Shown: positions 53,060 through 63,539 of the stretch, one piece after another | Position numbering within the stretch: the first letter of the stretch is position 1 | Layout: every line of letters begins with the position of its first letter | Assembly (NCBI GenBank): GCA_024291935.2 | Contig: JAGTYA010000026.1 | Span: 10,272,001 to 10,336,000, forward strand | Source of the DNA: Okapia johnstoni | Lineage: Eukaryota > Chordata > Mammalia > Artiodactyla > Giraffidae | Length of the DNA: 64,000 nucleotides | Direction: 5' to 3' | The notes under the pieces: generated by a model | Database searches by the model: none | Seen by the model: the letters and a program-made list of their open reading frames with translations, nothing else | What the model was told of the DNA's origin: nothing | Made by a program: the position numbers and the translations under genes

Positions 53060-54400
53060 AGAGAGGCGGCTGGGGGTAGGGGTGGGGGGTGGGGGTGGGG
53101 GTGGGAATAAGCCAAGCCTAAAGACCCTGGAATCCAAGCCTGTTGGCTTGGCTTTCTGGGGTGTGCGAAAAAGGGGTGTGTGGAGAGTACCTGAATTTTT
53201 GACCGTGGATGTGACTGGCTGCAGAGTGTGTGAAACACAGTGGCCCTTGACCAGGGGCAGAGGAGCTGAGATTTCTGGCCACTGAGGAATTATGGGCTAG
53301 AACCTACAGATGCCTTTTTTTCCCCCCTTCCATTTTTAATTAGAACATTCAATCCAAGGAAATCTGTTCTCTACCGGAACAGTCTTCATGGAGGTTTGCT
53401 TGGGGGAATTTCCTTGTCTGTTTCTCAACCAGAAAAGCTGTGGGTGGAGGTGAATGTGTGTGTGTGTGTGTTATAGGCTCCATGTGAGTTCACGGAGATG
53501 GTGTGTGTGTGTGAGTGAGTGTGCTGGGGGAGACTTGAGATGGAAGCTTGTCCCTGGAGTGCTGGCTGCCTGCTACTCTGTGGGAAGGTGGAGGTGTAGC
53601 TAGGTGTGAGCTGTGCAGTATAAAATCCATTTCTCGAGGTGACAGTAGGAATCCTTGACTCTGGAAAGCCTGGTTTCCCTGCTGACTGCATTCTCAGTGG
53701 AGGGGAGGGGACGATGCTGCGGCAGTCCCCGGGATATGGCCCTCCTGCTTATCCCCTTCAGTTCAGGGTAGGGGCAGGCCCTGTATTTGACGCTTCGGTG
53801 TCTGTACCTCCTTGTGTAGGAGTGTATTTGTGTGCCTGCATGTGTGTATGTGTTGCGGGGGCGGGGGCGGGGGGAATGCTGTAGAGGAGGTGGTATCATT
53901 GATTAGGTGTGTAGGTACGTGCAGGGAGGCGTTTCTGGACCTGAAACCAGCAATGGACTGGCTCCATGCTTTGACAAGCCTTGGGAGATGGCCCCTTCTC
54001 CTCCCTGCCCCAGAATCAAACAGTTCCAATTCTGTAGAGAGAGGAGAATTACGGTTCACCTGACTTGGACTGTGTTGAGCTGACAGAGGCAGAGAAGGCC
54101 AAGTGAGCCCTGGGGTTGGGCGGTAAAGGAGACCCTTCCTTCTTACTCACTGAAGGGCTGGGGTCAAGGAAAACAAGAGGGCAGCAAAGTGGTAGGAGGG
54201 AAACAAGGACAGAGGTTGAAACGTCTGTTTCCTTCTACTGTGTGGCTGGGTTAAGTGGGGAGGGTCACTAGGCCTAGTCCCTCACTGAGGGTCGAGATGT
54301 TAGACATTTCGGTTCCAGCTGTGAGCAAGCTGTGGGCATGGCCAACGTGGTGGACCCAGCTCAGCGTTGGCAAAAATCCACTCCTGGTTTTTGCACACAC
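53060..54400. other. SYT7 upstream flank
   Basis: The left edge has a GGGGGT-type repeat (53070-53105). Short GT runs lie at 53455-53472 and 53501-53520, and a G-rich run at 53857-53873. No exon seen. The stretch is free of ruminant SINEs. Confidence 0.45.
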
Positions 54401-54836
54401 CAGCTTCCCTTCCCGGGACCGCCGCTCTGTCGAGTCCGAAGCTGACGCCCTTCAGCCGCCACCCAGTGGAAAACGCGGAGCGGATCTGCACGCCTCTTGG
54501 AACGGAGTCAAAAGGCACCTCGGAGGAGGTGGCCGGCCTCGCCGCCCTACCGGGTTCGAAGCCGCTGCCATCCGGGGCGCACCGGCCGGCTGGGGCGCCC
54601 AGTGCAGTGGGACCCGTAGGCCCGAAGAGCCCCGCCGGCGGGCTCCGTGCCCTCCCCGCGGGGGCTGCAGGCGGGCGGGGCGCGGGGCGGCGGCAGTGCC
54701 CTCGGGGCGGCTCCGGGCGGCGGCGGGCGCGGGCTGCAGTACGGTTCGCGGCCGGCAGCGGGCACCGGCGGACGCCAGGCGGTGGCGGTGGCCGCGGCGC
54801 TCGGCGGCGGGCGGGCGGCGCCGGCGGTGTCCCGGG

Positions 54837-54919
54837 CGCGCTCACACACGCGCTCACACACACACACATACACACCGCCTCGTACACACACACGCTCCAG
54901 CGCGCACACGCGGCGCGCA
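54837..54919. repeat. CA/CG alternating purine-pyrimidine tract in promoter
   Basis: Nearly continuous alternating CA, CG and TG steps (GCGCGCTCACACACGCGCTC, then CACACACACATACACACC and further ACAC and GCGC runs). Such tracts favour the Z-DNA form under negative supercoiling. It ends about 250 bases before the SYT7 ATG. Confidence 0.85.
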
Positions 54920-55085
54920 GGCCGGAGGGAGGAGGCTCGGCGCGGCTCGGAGGCGGCGGCGGCGGCAGCGTGCTCGGCGGGCGGGCGGGAGGGCTGGCGG
55001 GCGGCCCCCGCTCCCCGGCTCCGCGGCTCGGTGCAGCCCGCACGGCCCCCGCCCTCGGACCCGCCCCCGGGGGTCGCCCGGCCCC

Positions 55086-55133
55086 ATGCCCTGCAGCGGC
55101 GGCGGAGCAACGCGCGGCCGCGGGCGGCTCTGA
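55086..55133 (+). other. short upstream ORF in SYT7 leader
   Basis: ATG at 55086 opens 15 codons (MPCSGGGATRGRGRL) and ends at TGA 55131-55133, 32 bases before the SYT7 start, in a different frame. Its start context is weak (C at -3). It matters only if transcription starts upstream of it, which is likely but not shown. Confidence 0.5.
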
Positions 55134-55165
55134 AGAGCCCGGAGGGAGCCGGCGACGAGGGGACC

Positions 55166-55196
55166 ATGTACCGGGACCCGGAGGCGGCCAGCCCAG
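55166..55196 (+). CDS. SYT7: synaptotagmin-7, first coding exon (partial gene)
   Basis: Synaptotagmin-7 is a single-pass membrane protein with two C2 domains. It acts as a high-affinity calcium sensor in asynchronous transmitter release, dense-core granule release and lysosome exocytosis. Only its first coding exon is here: MYRDPEAASP plus the first base of a Gly codon, then the donor GTAAGC at 55197. I recognise this N-terminus, the short luminal segment that precedes the transmembrane helix encoded by the next exon, as SYT7. The start is well supported: the ATG has A at -3, an in-frame TAG lies upstream at 54617-54619, and no in-frame ATG occurs between them. The exon sits in a CpG island, as expected for this gene. 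The transmembrane, linker and C2 exons lie beyond the right edge. The identification rests on ten residues plus context, so it is strong but not proven. Confidence 0.88.
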
Positions 55197-55534
55197 GTAA
55201 GCGCGGCCCCGCGCGGTCTGGGGCGCCCCGCACCGGCGGGCAGGACGGCGGCAGCACCGGTCGCCGTCTTGGAGCCCCAGCTGGGGGCTGCTGTCCAACC
55301 GAACCGTACGGACTCCCCTCACCCAGGGTCACCCCAGCCCCGGGGGCGCGGGCTGGAGCGGCAGCAGCTCGGACCCCGGCCCCCCGCAGTCAGTCCGGGC
55401 ACTGCCAAGCGTGATGCCCGGCGCCGGCTTCGCAGTGTCCCCACAAGGACCTCCCCCCCCACCCCCCGCAGCCCAAGGACAACGTGTGTGGCGGAACGGG
55501 GAGCTGCCGCCCCCGCAGTGCCCTCAGAGGCACC

Positions 55535-55588
55535 CCTGGGTCCCCTAGCACTGGTAACCCCGGGGTACCAGTGCTAGGGGACCCCAGG
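55535..55588. repeat. 54-bp near-perfect palindrome in intron 1
   Basis: The left arm CCCCTAGCACTGGTA (55542-55556) has its exact reverse complement at 55566-55580. Outward the pairing continues for 7 more base pairs with a single bulged C on the right side. The 9-base centre is ACCCCGGGG. No transposon or known element explains it. Confidence 0.9.
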
Positions 55589-58500
55589 ACAAGGATCCCG
55601 GGCGGCTTTCTGCCAAGGTTGTGGGCACCGGGAAGCGGAGTGACATCGGCCGTGACAACTGTGAACCGAGAGGGTGCCGGGGGGCAAGTGGAAATCTGGT
55701 GCAGCCGCAGGGGAGGGGGGCTTCTGGAGGGCGGTGAGCCCCAGGAACGATGAGGAGGGAGGCAGCGGTACCTGAAGGGAAAGAGAGCAGAGATTGGCGA
55801 GAATAGGGGTGCCAGGGGGATGTTCTCCTGGCCTTGGGGAGGGGGGAAGCAAAGAACCCCAAACTCACTCCTGTCCTGTCGGGGGTGGGAGGGGGAGGGG
55901 CCGTGCTCCTTTGCATTTCTGCGGAGTCCAAGCCGGGGAGTGGCCTGAAAGCCCACGTCTGCCAGGCGTCCTGGAAGCAGGAATCTTTCCACCTTTCTCG
56001 GGAAATGCTCTGCCATTTCCTCCTTGGCTCCTGATGACGCCTCCTCGCACAGTGCCCACCTGTAGGCAGGTCCCCTGCCGCTCCTCCCCAGGCTCCATCT
56101 CAACTCCCACCTGGGGTGCCCCACCCCAGACCCAGCACCCCAGTCTGCCAATCCTGGCAGCAGGGTCTCTGCTTCTTGGTTTCTCTCTGATGCTGAAAGC
56201 ACGACACCCAAGCCCTAGGACTTGCTCCCAGACCAAGAGCCTCTAGGCTTACTGATGCTAACCTCCAGGGTCTGGGGGCCCTGGGTGTGGGGAGGGACAG
56301 CCAGGGCCCTCTGCAGAAGGGCCCTAGAGCCCCAAGGCTTTTGAGAGCACTCCTTCTGGTGCCAGCTTTCCCCGCTCTTACCCCAGCCCCACATTTCCTC
56401 TTTCCCTCTAGGGGCAGGCTCAGCCTGTCCCCGGATCTGTCCTCACCCTCATCAAGTCATAGGAGCTCGGGCCCACCCAGGACGACCTCCTGGGTGCCAG
56501 GCATTGCACTCATTCTGCACTTGCGTATGTGTGTGAAAGAGGACTCAGTCTCCCACTCTGCAGCCTCATGGCCACCTGTGAATGTCCTCTAGGTGATGGC
56601 AGAAGGGACACTGCCTTTGGAGACCCCTCCCTTCATCTCTCGGGACCCAGATCACCCACCCTGGCATCTTCCCCCATGTGGGCTGCCAGCTTCCAACACT
56701 GGGACCAAGGACAGAGGCATTCTCTTGCTTGGATCACCTCTCAGAAGCCAATAGCTCAGTGCGGAGACCAGCCCTGGGGTGTGAAGATGGAAGAGGGGAT
56801 GCAGTGAGAACACTCCCCTCCCCCTGCCAGGCTAGCAGCCTCCTGTTAGGGCCAGTGGCCTGGGCCCTACCCTTGTCCCCTCTCCTTCCCTCCTCTTTCC
56901 CCCCACGCCTGGCCACCATGACATCACCACAACCCCAAGCACCTCTGCCCTCTCCACGGAGGCCAACTTGATGTGCTTGGCATCTTCTGGGCAGAGGGCC
57001 TGGAGCCCAGTGCTGCCCCCTGGCCTGCTGGCAGCCCCTCACCTTTTCCTTCTGCTCCTTGAATGGGCCTCCCTGTCTGGGCTGGAGACCTGTCTTGCCC
57101 ACTCCAGTTGCAGGACTCACCAGTCCTCTGTCAGGGCCAATTCTGATGGAAATAGACTGGCCTTAGTTACAACTGGTTTACTTCTGTCTGAGGTGGGCAG
57201 TGGGCTGGATGGGGTCAGAAACAGGCTGCAGAGGGCAGAATTTGCTTTTGATCCTAGATCTCTGGGGATCTCTGAGGGGCCAGGGACCTGAGTCTGGACT
57301 CTGCACCCCGTGGCATCCCTGCCCACCTCCTCTCATCCCTATAGCTCCAGGCCAGGCTTTCCCCCTTCCCTAGCTCACCCCAGGCTCCCCAGACTCTGCT
57401 CCTCCAGGCAGGCTGTGTGTCCCCCAAGGCTGGCAGTGGGTGGGAGTAAGATACGCCAATGAATTTCTGTGTGATTCAGGCCCATCCCTCTGGTCCCCCA
57501 AAGGCCAGTGGACCTTTTACATTCTCATCATTTCATCCCACTGCCTGGAACACCTGCGGCCCAATCCTTTCAAAATAAGATCTTCGTCTCCTGTCCTCTC
57601 CTGCTCCCCCATGCCCCAGGCTGGTTCCAGAAGGTCCCTGTGGTACTCTTTCCTGTAACCCATGCCCTCTGCTGCAAGTCCCCACAGGTCTCAGCCTACT
57701 GCTAAGACCCTTACCCCAACAGGGGACAGGCAAGCTGTGTGTGGGCCCCTGGCCCCCAGGCCATTCTCTTCTGGATCTGAATTCTCTTCCTTGGCCGAAG
57801 CAACGGACTGCGGGGCAAAGCCCGAGCCCAGTGAAGAAGGAAGACCAGCTCCCCACCCCACACCTCTGTCACTCTTGCTCCAAACTCTGCCCCGCCTCCC
57901 CCCAGCCGGGCCTGCAACTTCTCCTCCACCCTCCCATAGACAGGCAGCCCTCTCCCGCCCCTCAGCCTCCATCTTCTGTTCATCCCGAGGCTGGGCTGCC
58001 CTGGCCACTCTGTGTCCCTGTCCCCTGGCAGGGCAGGGCCTCGGCCGGCCCACAGGGGTCAGCGTTGCAGTGGGCAGGCAGGACGGCAGCAGAGAGGGAG
58101 GCAGGGAGAGGTGACCTTGCGGTGAGCAAGTGAGCAAGGCCAGAGAAGGAAAGCCTGGGCTGGTGCGGTCGCTCTGGGAGAGAGTTCAGGTCCTGAGGGC
58201 CACCAGCTATGGCCCAAGCCCTCTCTAAATTTGTCCTTGGGGATAGTAGTACTTAAAGTCTCCTCTGTCTGTCCACCTGCTAGCAGACTCTGCTTCCCCC
58301 CACAGCAGCTCTGCCGGGTACGTCATTCCTAGGGAGTGTGGGGGACACCCCACGGGCCAGGGGGCCTTAGCACATCAGGTCTTCTCTCTCAACCCCAAGG
58401 ACAGCCCTCCACCCGTGGGCACAAGTGAGGGGCAGAGGCTGCTGGCTAGTGTGGGGGACAAGAATCAGGGCCTGGCCAGGGGCAGATCAGGGCCATACAC

Positions 58501-60084
58501 TGTGAGGGCCATCAAGGTTAGGGATGGGGCTGGGGTGTGGGATGGCCCAGGGAGGCCTGACCATCTGACCGTTTCAAGGACAAACTCTGCCCTCCTACCC
58601 CCCACCCACCCCACCTGCATGAGCCCAGACCTCCCAGGCCTGCCTCCCAGGCTTGAGTCAGAGTCTCGAACTGATCACGGGACTGCCCAATGGGCCATGG
58701 CCGGTCTGAAAGGCAGGGCTGGATGTATGACTTCTATGGGGCTTGGGTCAAGGTAGCCAGCACCCCCAGGCTGTAGCATTTCCAGGAAGACAGGACCACA
58801 CCCCACACCTTGGCCTTGGGTCGTGCTGTTCAGTGGCCTTGTGGGGACAGCTTGACTAACAGGCTGGGGGCCTCAGGACCAGGGGATGGTGGAGGGGAAG
58901 AGAACCTCACAGCCCCTCCTGGTTCAGGAAGAAGGGCTCGAGCAGGCTGGACCAGCGTGGGAACTCCCAGGCCAGCAGGTGAAAAGTGAGGGACAGTAGA
59001 AGGCAGAAGAACAGGTGGGCATCAGGTGGACAAAGACAGGCCCCGGGCAGCTAGGGCCCGGCTGACCCCAAGCTCAGGCCCAAGGGACAGTGAAGGCAGC
59101 GTGGGGTGACATTGGTGACAATGGAGGACTGTCCCCGAGGGAGAGGCAGAGGAGGAGTGGGCGGTCCCCCCCCCCACCCGCCCACCCACCCCCTATTCTC
59201 TCAGGGACTTTGAATTCTTATTGAATCCGCTGGACCGTTTTCAATAGCTCCTTCCCCCAGGGGAGTGAGGCCGGGAACAGCAGAGAGAGGCGTGGTGAGG
59301 AGGGCCTCGAGGAGGGTGTGGGGGCTGGGGATAGGGGCTGGAGGCCCAGTCCTGAGCAGAGGACTCGGCTGGAAGAAAAGCCGGCCGCAGAGGCTCCCCA
59401 AAGGCACCGAGTCCTCTCGGATGGGCCCGAGCAGCCCTGCATGGAGCCAGCACCTTGTCCCCTGGGCATGCCCGGCAGGTGGCACATGCCACCCGTAAGG
59501 TCAGCGCTCTCTGTTGGGGCGGTCACTGGTCTGGCCTGATGCCGGAGCCAGCCTGTGCCAGACCTAGTCTGGGTGCCCGCCCACCTTGCCAGGGAACCCC
59601 AGCCAGTGGTACCAGGTGGACCGTGCCAGTTCCATGGACATGGACGTCCCTGACCTTCCGGGCAGTGGGGGCAGACTTGCTGGGCCCTGTCCAGCTCGTA
59701 TCTAGAGGGCAGGACTGTGTCTCACCCAGCAGAATTCCCCAACGGTTGGAACGGAGTTGGCAGACAAAATGGGACCTGTGGAAGGGGCTGGATGGCGCCC
59801 AGAGCCTGTGCCTGGAGCTCTGGACCCAGCTGGTCGGAAGGTGGGCTGGCACGTCGGGCCTGCCCCGGGAGGCTCTTCAGTGTCTGCCTGGAGGGGTCCC
59901 TCGGCAGAAGTGTATTGCCTGCGGGGATGAGCTGGGAGCTGACCCAACGGTGAGCTGGGAGGTTTGGGGAACTGATGGATCCGAGTGACTGCGGGTGTGG
60001 GGCCGCAGCAACCAGGAAAGGGAGGGCAGGGCCGGTGGGCAGAAGTGCTGGGCTGTGTGTGTACCTGGGTGCGTGCAGGTGGCA

Positions 60085-60180
60085 GCTGGATGGCCCTAAT
60101 AGCTCATCCAAGCGCCGTGCCTGCTGTAAACAGGAGCTAATGAGTGGATTTGTAGCGAGGTGTGTCAAGGTGCGTGGGGA
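60085..60180. promoter_or_regulatory. candidate conserved intronic element
   Basis: GGCCCTAATAGCTCATCCAA, then GCTGTAAACAGGAGCTAATG and AGTGGATTTGTAGCGAGGTG, forms a balanced-composition block with a forkhead-type TGTAAACA in otherwise GC-rich intron. Conservation is inferred from its look only. Confidence 0.3.
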
Positions 60181-60444
60181 GCTGTGACAGAGAGTGTTGG
60201 GGGAGGGCAGCTCCCCTGGCCCTGTACCCAGCCAGGCGGAGCCTGTGCCCTCCAGGGGCCCTGCCTGCCCCCTGCCACACCCTCCCACCTGCCAGCTTGG
60301 CTGCCTCCGAGGCCTCCATCTGCTGGGAGCAGGGCCTCACCTGGCTGTGCGGCGTGCACGGCAGGGGTGGAGGGGGGTGGAAGGGTTGGAGCTTTGGTGT
60401 GTACAGATAGGGGGAGGTCCAGGACAGCGTGTGAGTCTGTCAGC

Positions 60445-60520
60445 ATGTGTGTGTGTGTGTGTGTGTGTGTATGTCTGTGTGTGTATGTCTGTGTGTGTGT
60501 ATAACTGGGTGTGTATACGT
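60445..60520. repeat. (TG)n microsatellite
   Basis: About 12 TG units followed by interrupted TG blocks (TATGTCTGTGTGTG and similar). It is likely polymorphic. Confidence 0.97.
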
Positions 60521-60959
60521 GTTTCTCCGACTCGATGTCTTGATGTGTGTGTATGCACCCCTTCCCAGAGCTCTCAGAGGAGAACTGCCCCCCATTTTGG
60601 TAGTGGCCCTGCTCCTCCGATGCCCTTCTGGGGGCAGAGGGAGCTGGGGTTCTCCAGCTGGTGGGAGGAGAAAAAGGGTGACCCTTTCTGCCCCTCAGAG
60701 GAGGCGGGCCGGAGGTGCTGGTTGCCTCGGAGAAAGGGGAGAACTTTGCACCTATAGAACCCCGCCAGCCCTGTGGCTCCCGAGCACTCAGGAGCCCCCA
60801 GAGTGAGAGAGGAGAGGTGCCAAGAGGTCCGTCCTAGCAGGTAGGGGTCTCACAGCGTGGGCTGATGAAGCGTGCACCCTGCTTCCAGCTGGGGTGGGGG
60901 GGTGGCGTGGGGTGTGGGAGGCCTCGAGGGGTGCCGGCGTGAGGCGCTCCATGAGGGGA

Positions 60960-61090
60960 GCAGAGGAGGGAGCTGTGTAGCAAATGTGTCCAATTAAATT
61001 ACCTCAAACCCTGCTGCAGCAGCTGCTCCCGGCGGGGCCCTGGGTACAAATTGGATCCGTCTCATTACCGCGGGGTGGTGTCAGTGGGGC
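60960..61090. promoter_or_regulatory. candidate conserved intronic element
   Basis: GTCCAATTAAATTACCTCAA, CCTGCTGCAGCAGCTGCTCC, GGGTACAAATTGGATCCGTC and TCATTACCGCGGGG form a block of clearly different composition. It has homeodomain-type and E-box (CAGCTG) motifs and no repeat signature. Confidence 0.4.
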
Positions 61091-61338
61091 CGTAGTGCAG
61101 TGGCCAGCTCAGCTAGCGCACGGCCGGCCCTCTCCCACCCTGCCCAACCTGGGCCTCCCGTGACACCTGCAGGCACTCGCTCCCTCCAGCATCCCTCAGG
61201 TTCCTCAAGTCTCCTGGGTCCAGATCCTGGGGCTCCCTGTATACCTTCTTGCCATCCCGACCCCCACTCCTGGCAGCCCAAGGCTTCCTCTGTACCCTCA
61301 CTTTCTTTCTCCAGGAAAATGGGAGTTTCCTGCTTTAT

Positions 61339-61452
61339 GGCAACCCACTCCAGTATCCTTGCCTGGAAAATCCCATGGACAGAGGAGCCTGGGGGCTACA
61401 GTTCATGGGGTTGCAAAGAGTTGGACATGACTAAGTGACTGAGCACACACAC
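61339..61452 (+). repeat. BovA SINE body, 5' truncated, sense
   Basis: It starts directly in the BovA body (GCAACCCACTCCAGTATCCT) without the tRNA head and ends at GAGCACACACA. A 10-bp target-site duplication, CCTGCTTTAT, lies at 61329-61338 and 61453-61462. Confidence 0.9.
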
Positions 61453-61679
61453 CCTGCTTTATAGGGGGTCCAGCCTAAGGAAACCCCTCTTAGAGAGCGC
61501 TGAACCCTAACCACTAGACCACCAGGGATGATGAAACCCCTCTTAAGTCACCCAACAGACCTTGTTCTCTCCCCTGATAATAACACTAGGACAATAATAG
61601 AAAGTTCTTATTTGTGGAGCATTTGGTATGTGCTGCCCACTTCACATCCATGCAGCAAGGGGTGGCTTGCTGAAGCCAG

Positions 61680-61905
61680 GTCTCTGGGGTCAAACAGCTT
61701 CTGGTAGAGACACTTGCGACTGGGTCCCTAGAGCAAGTTCCCCCACCACCCTGGCCTCAGTTTCCTCCTCTGTTAAATGGGTATGATGATGGTTCTTACC
61801 TCCCATGGGGTCGGAGGATGAGGCGAGGTAAGGCAGAAAACATCTTTAGCAGAAAGCCCAGCACATAGTAAACACTCAACCAGTGACAGCTGTTATCAAC
61901 ATTAC
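61680..61905 (+). repeat. MIR SINE, sense
   Basis: CTCTGGGGTCAAACAGCTTC, CCTGGCCTCAGTTTCCTCCT, TGTTAAATGGGTATGATGAT, and CCAGCACATAGTAAACACTC. Confidence 0.85.
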
Positions 61906-62034
61906 CCTGTACTGAGTGATTGACGTGTGGGATGCGGGTTCTGGAAGCTCCAAGGAGGACTGCCTCAGCCCCACCCAACTCCGCTGCCGGCAGTGGGGAG
62001 GGCTTCATGGAGGCAGTGTTGGTCCATCTACTTC

Positions 62035-62150
62035 AGAACAGCAAAGATGTGTGGAGCGTTCAGTAGATGCCAGGTGCTCTTCTAAGCCCACATTGAACAT
62101 TAGCTCATCCATCCTCAGACCACCCTGGGATGGGGGAACTTGTGGTTAGA
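62035..62150 (-). repeat. MIR fragment, antisense
   Basis: GTAGATGCCAGGTGCTCTTC, TAAGCCCACATTGAACATTA and GCTCATCCATCCTCAGACCA follow the antisense MIR 3' part. Confidence 0.65.
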
Positions 62151-62219
62151 AGTTGATTTGGGACCAGCCACACTGCCAGACCCAGGAGCATGAGCCTTGG
62201 GTCCAGGGTTTTGGGTTTT

Positions 62220-62390
62220 GAAGGGAAAATAAGAGCTTGCCATGTGAGCAGGCAGGGAGGAGTCATTCCACGTGGCAGGGACAGCATGTGCAGTGCCCTG
62301 GAGGTGTGTCAGGTCTCGGCCGGTCGAGGCAGCAGTGAGTGTCTAAGCCTGCAGGGCTGGAACGGAGGTCTTTGGGGGCCGTAGCAGGAG
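62220..62390 (-). repeat. L2 fragment, antisense
   Basis: GGAGGAGTCATTCCACGTGG, CAGGGACAGCATGTGCAGTG resembles the antisense L2 block 'cattccaggcagagggaacagcatgtgcaaaggc', here in the SYT7 intron. Confidence 0.55.
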
Positions 62391-62396
62391 TCGAAG

Positions 62397-62511
62397 GGGA
62401 TGGCAACCCACTTCAGTATACTTGCCTGGAGAATCCCCATGGACAGAGGAGCCTGGTGGCTACAGTCCATAGCGTCCCAAAGAATCCGACACAACTAAGC
62501 AATTAAGCACA
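62397..62511 (+). repeat. BovA SINE body, 5' truncated, sense
   Basis: GGGATGGCAACCCACTTCAG, GGAGAATCCCCATGGACAGA, CAAAGAATCCGACACAACTA. It begins at the same point of the BovA body as the copy at 61339. The imperfect flanks AGGAGTCGAAG and AGAGTCGAGG probably represent the target-site duplication. Confidence 0.88.
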
Positions 62512-63535
62512 AGAGTCGAGGCTGGGCCAGCTGATGAAGTTCCTGGCATTCTGAAATAGGAAAACTGGACTTTTTTTTTCTTTAATTTGGGCAATGGCAG
62601 GCTATGGATGGATTTCAGGCATATCTCTATGAAGAACTTTAACGCAGCAGTGTGGAGGGTGGGAAGCCTGGAGGCAGGCCGGTCTATGGAGCTGGATCCC
62701 CAGCCATTAATGTATTTGTTCCCACCTCTGTCCAGCCCCTCCACCGTCTCTTACCTGCACAGGGCTATGTCCAGAGCACCCGTAGCAGGAGGTCTGGGGC
62801 CTTGGGAAGCTTGTGGTGGGTAATGGGCAGTCAAGGAAACAGCCTTGTTCCCTTGGGCACAGTGGGCACGTGGGTGCAGGTGGGCACAGCTGTACACCCC
62901 CAGGGGCTTACCTAGGGGGCTGGAGTATCAGAGGAAGTCTCCTGGGAAGAGATGTAGAGCCAAGTGGGGAAGTCCCAGGGCCCAGTGAACACAGTTAAGG
63001 CTCCTGAGAATCAGTTCTGCACCCCACACCCCTACCATGGGCATCAGGGCCTGGCCCTGGAGGAGCCGTACTGCTCAAACTCCAGCTGCCAGGCCTGAGC
63101 TCCAGAGCACCACCGGAGCCAGCCTGTCTCCACAGCAACTAGGCAGGCCGCCCCCCTCTCCATGCCCACGGCCCCTGGCACAAGGGCCCATTCACAGCAG
63201 GGCCTGGGTACGTCTTCCCACTTCCCTAAGGGGGTCATCCCAGAGCGAACGCCCTCACACCCAGGCACTGGCAGCAGATGAGCATGTTGGCATTTGGGTC
63301 CGTGTACACGCGCAGTGGGTATGGGTGCCCCGTAGCAGGAAGCAGGGGGTGGGGATGGTCTATGTTTTCTGCCCACCTTAGCTGGGGGTTTGTTCCCCTG
63401 GGGGAGAGGGTCCAGTGGGTACCAAAGAGGATGAACTCTGGGCTCCTGCCTCAAGGATCATGGTAAGGAGGAGGATTTGCCAGTAAGGGAAAGCCGTAAG
63501 GAGAATCTCTCAGCAGTGCCCGGTGGATCCACAGA
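62512..63535. other. unique intron sequence
   Basis: I see no exon or named repeat. A T run lies at 62572-62580. Confidence 0.4.
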
Positions 63536-63539
63536 CCAC

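Larger units (their letters stand above)
54405..55480 (+). promoter_or_regulatory. SYT7 CpG-island promoter and 5' UTR region
   Basis: Extremely GC- and CpG-rich DNA surrounding the SYT7 first exon, with no clear TATA box. It has several Sp1-type GGGGCGG or GGGCGG sites (for example about 54674-54690), which is typical of a dispersed-start neuronal promoter. The transcription start cannot be placed from sequence alone. An alternating purine-pyrimidine tract occupies 54837-54919. The island ends in intron 1. Confidence 0.85.

Noticed and set aside
54255..55414. Several very long open frames on both strands in the CpG island (up to 340 codons)
   Set aside because: Stop codons are rare in such GC-rich DNA, the frames overlap each other on both strands, and the translations are low-complexity Gly/Ala/Arg/Pro. 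Only the SYT7 start is supported by family recognition and a donor site.
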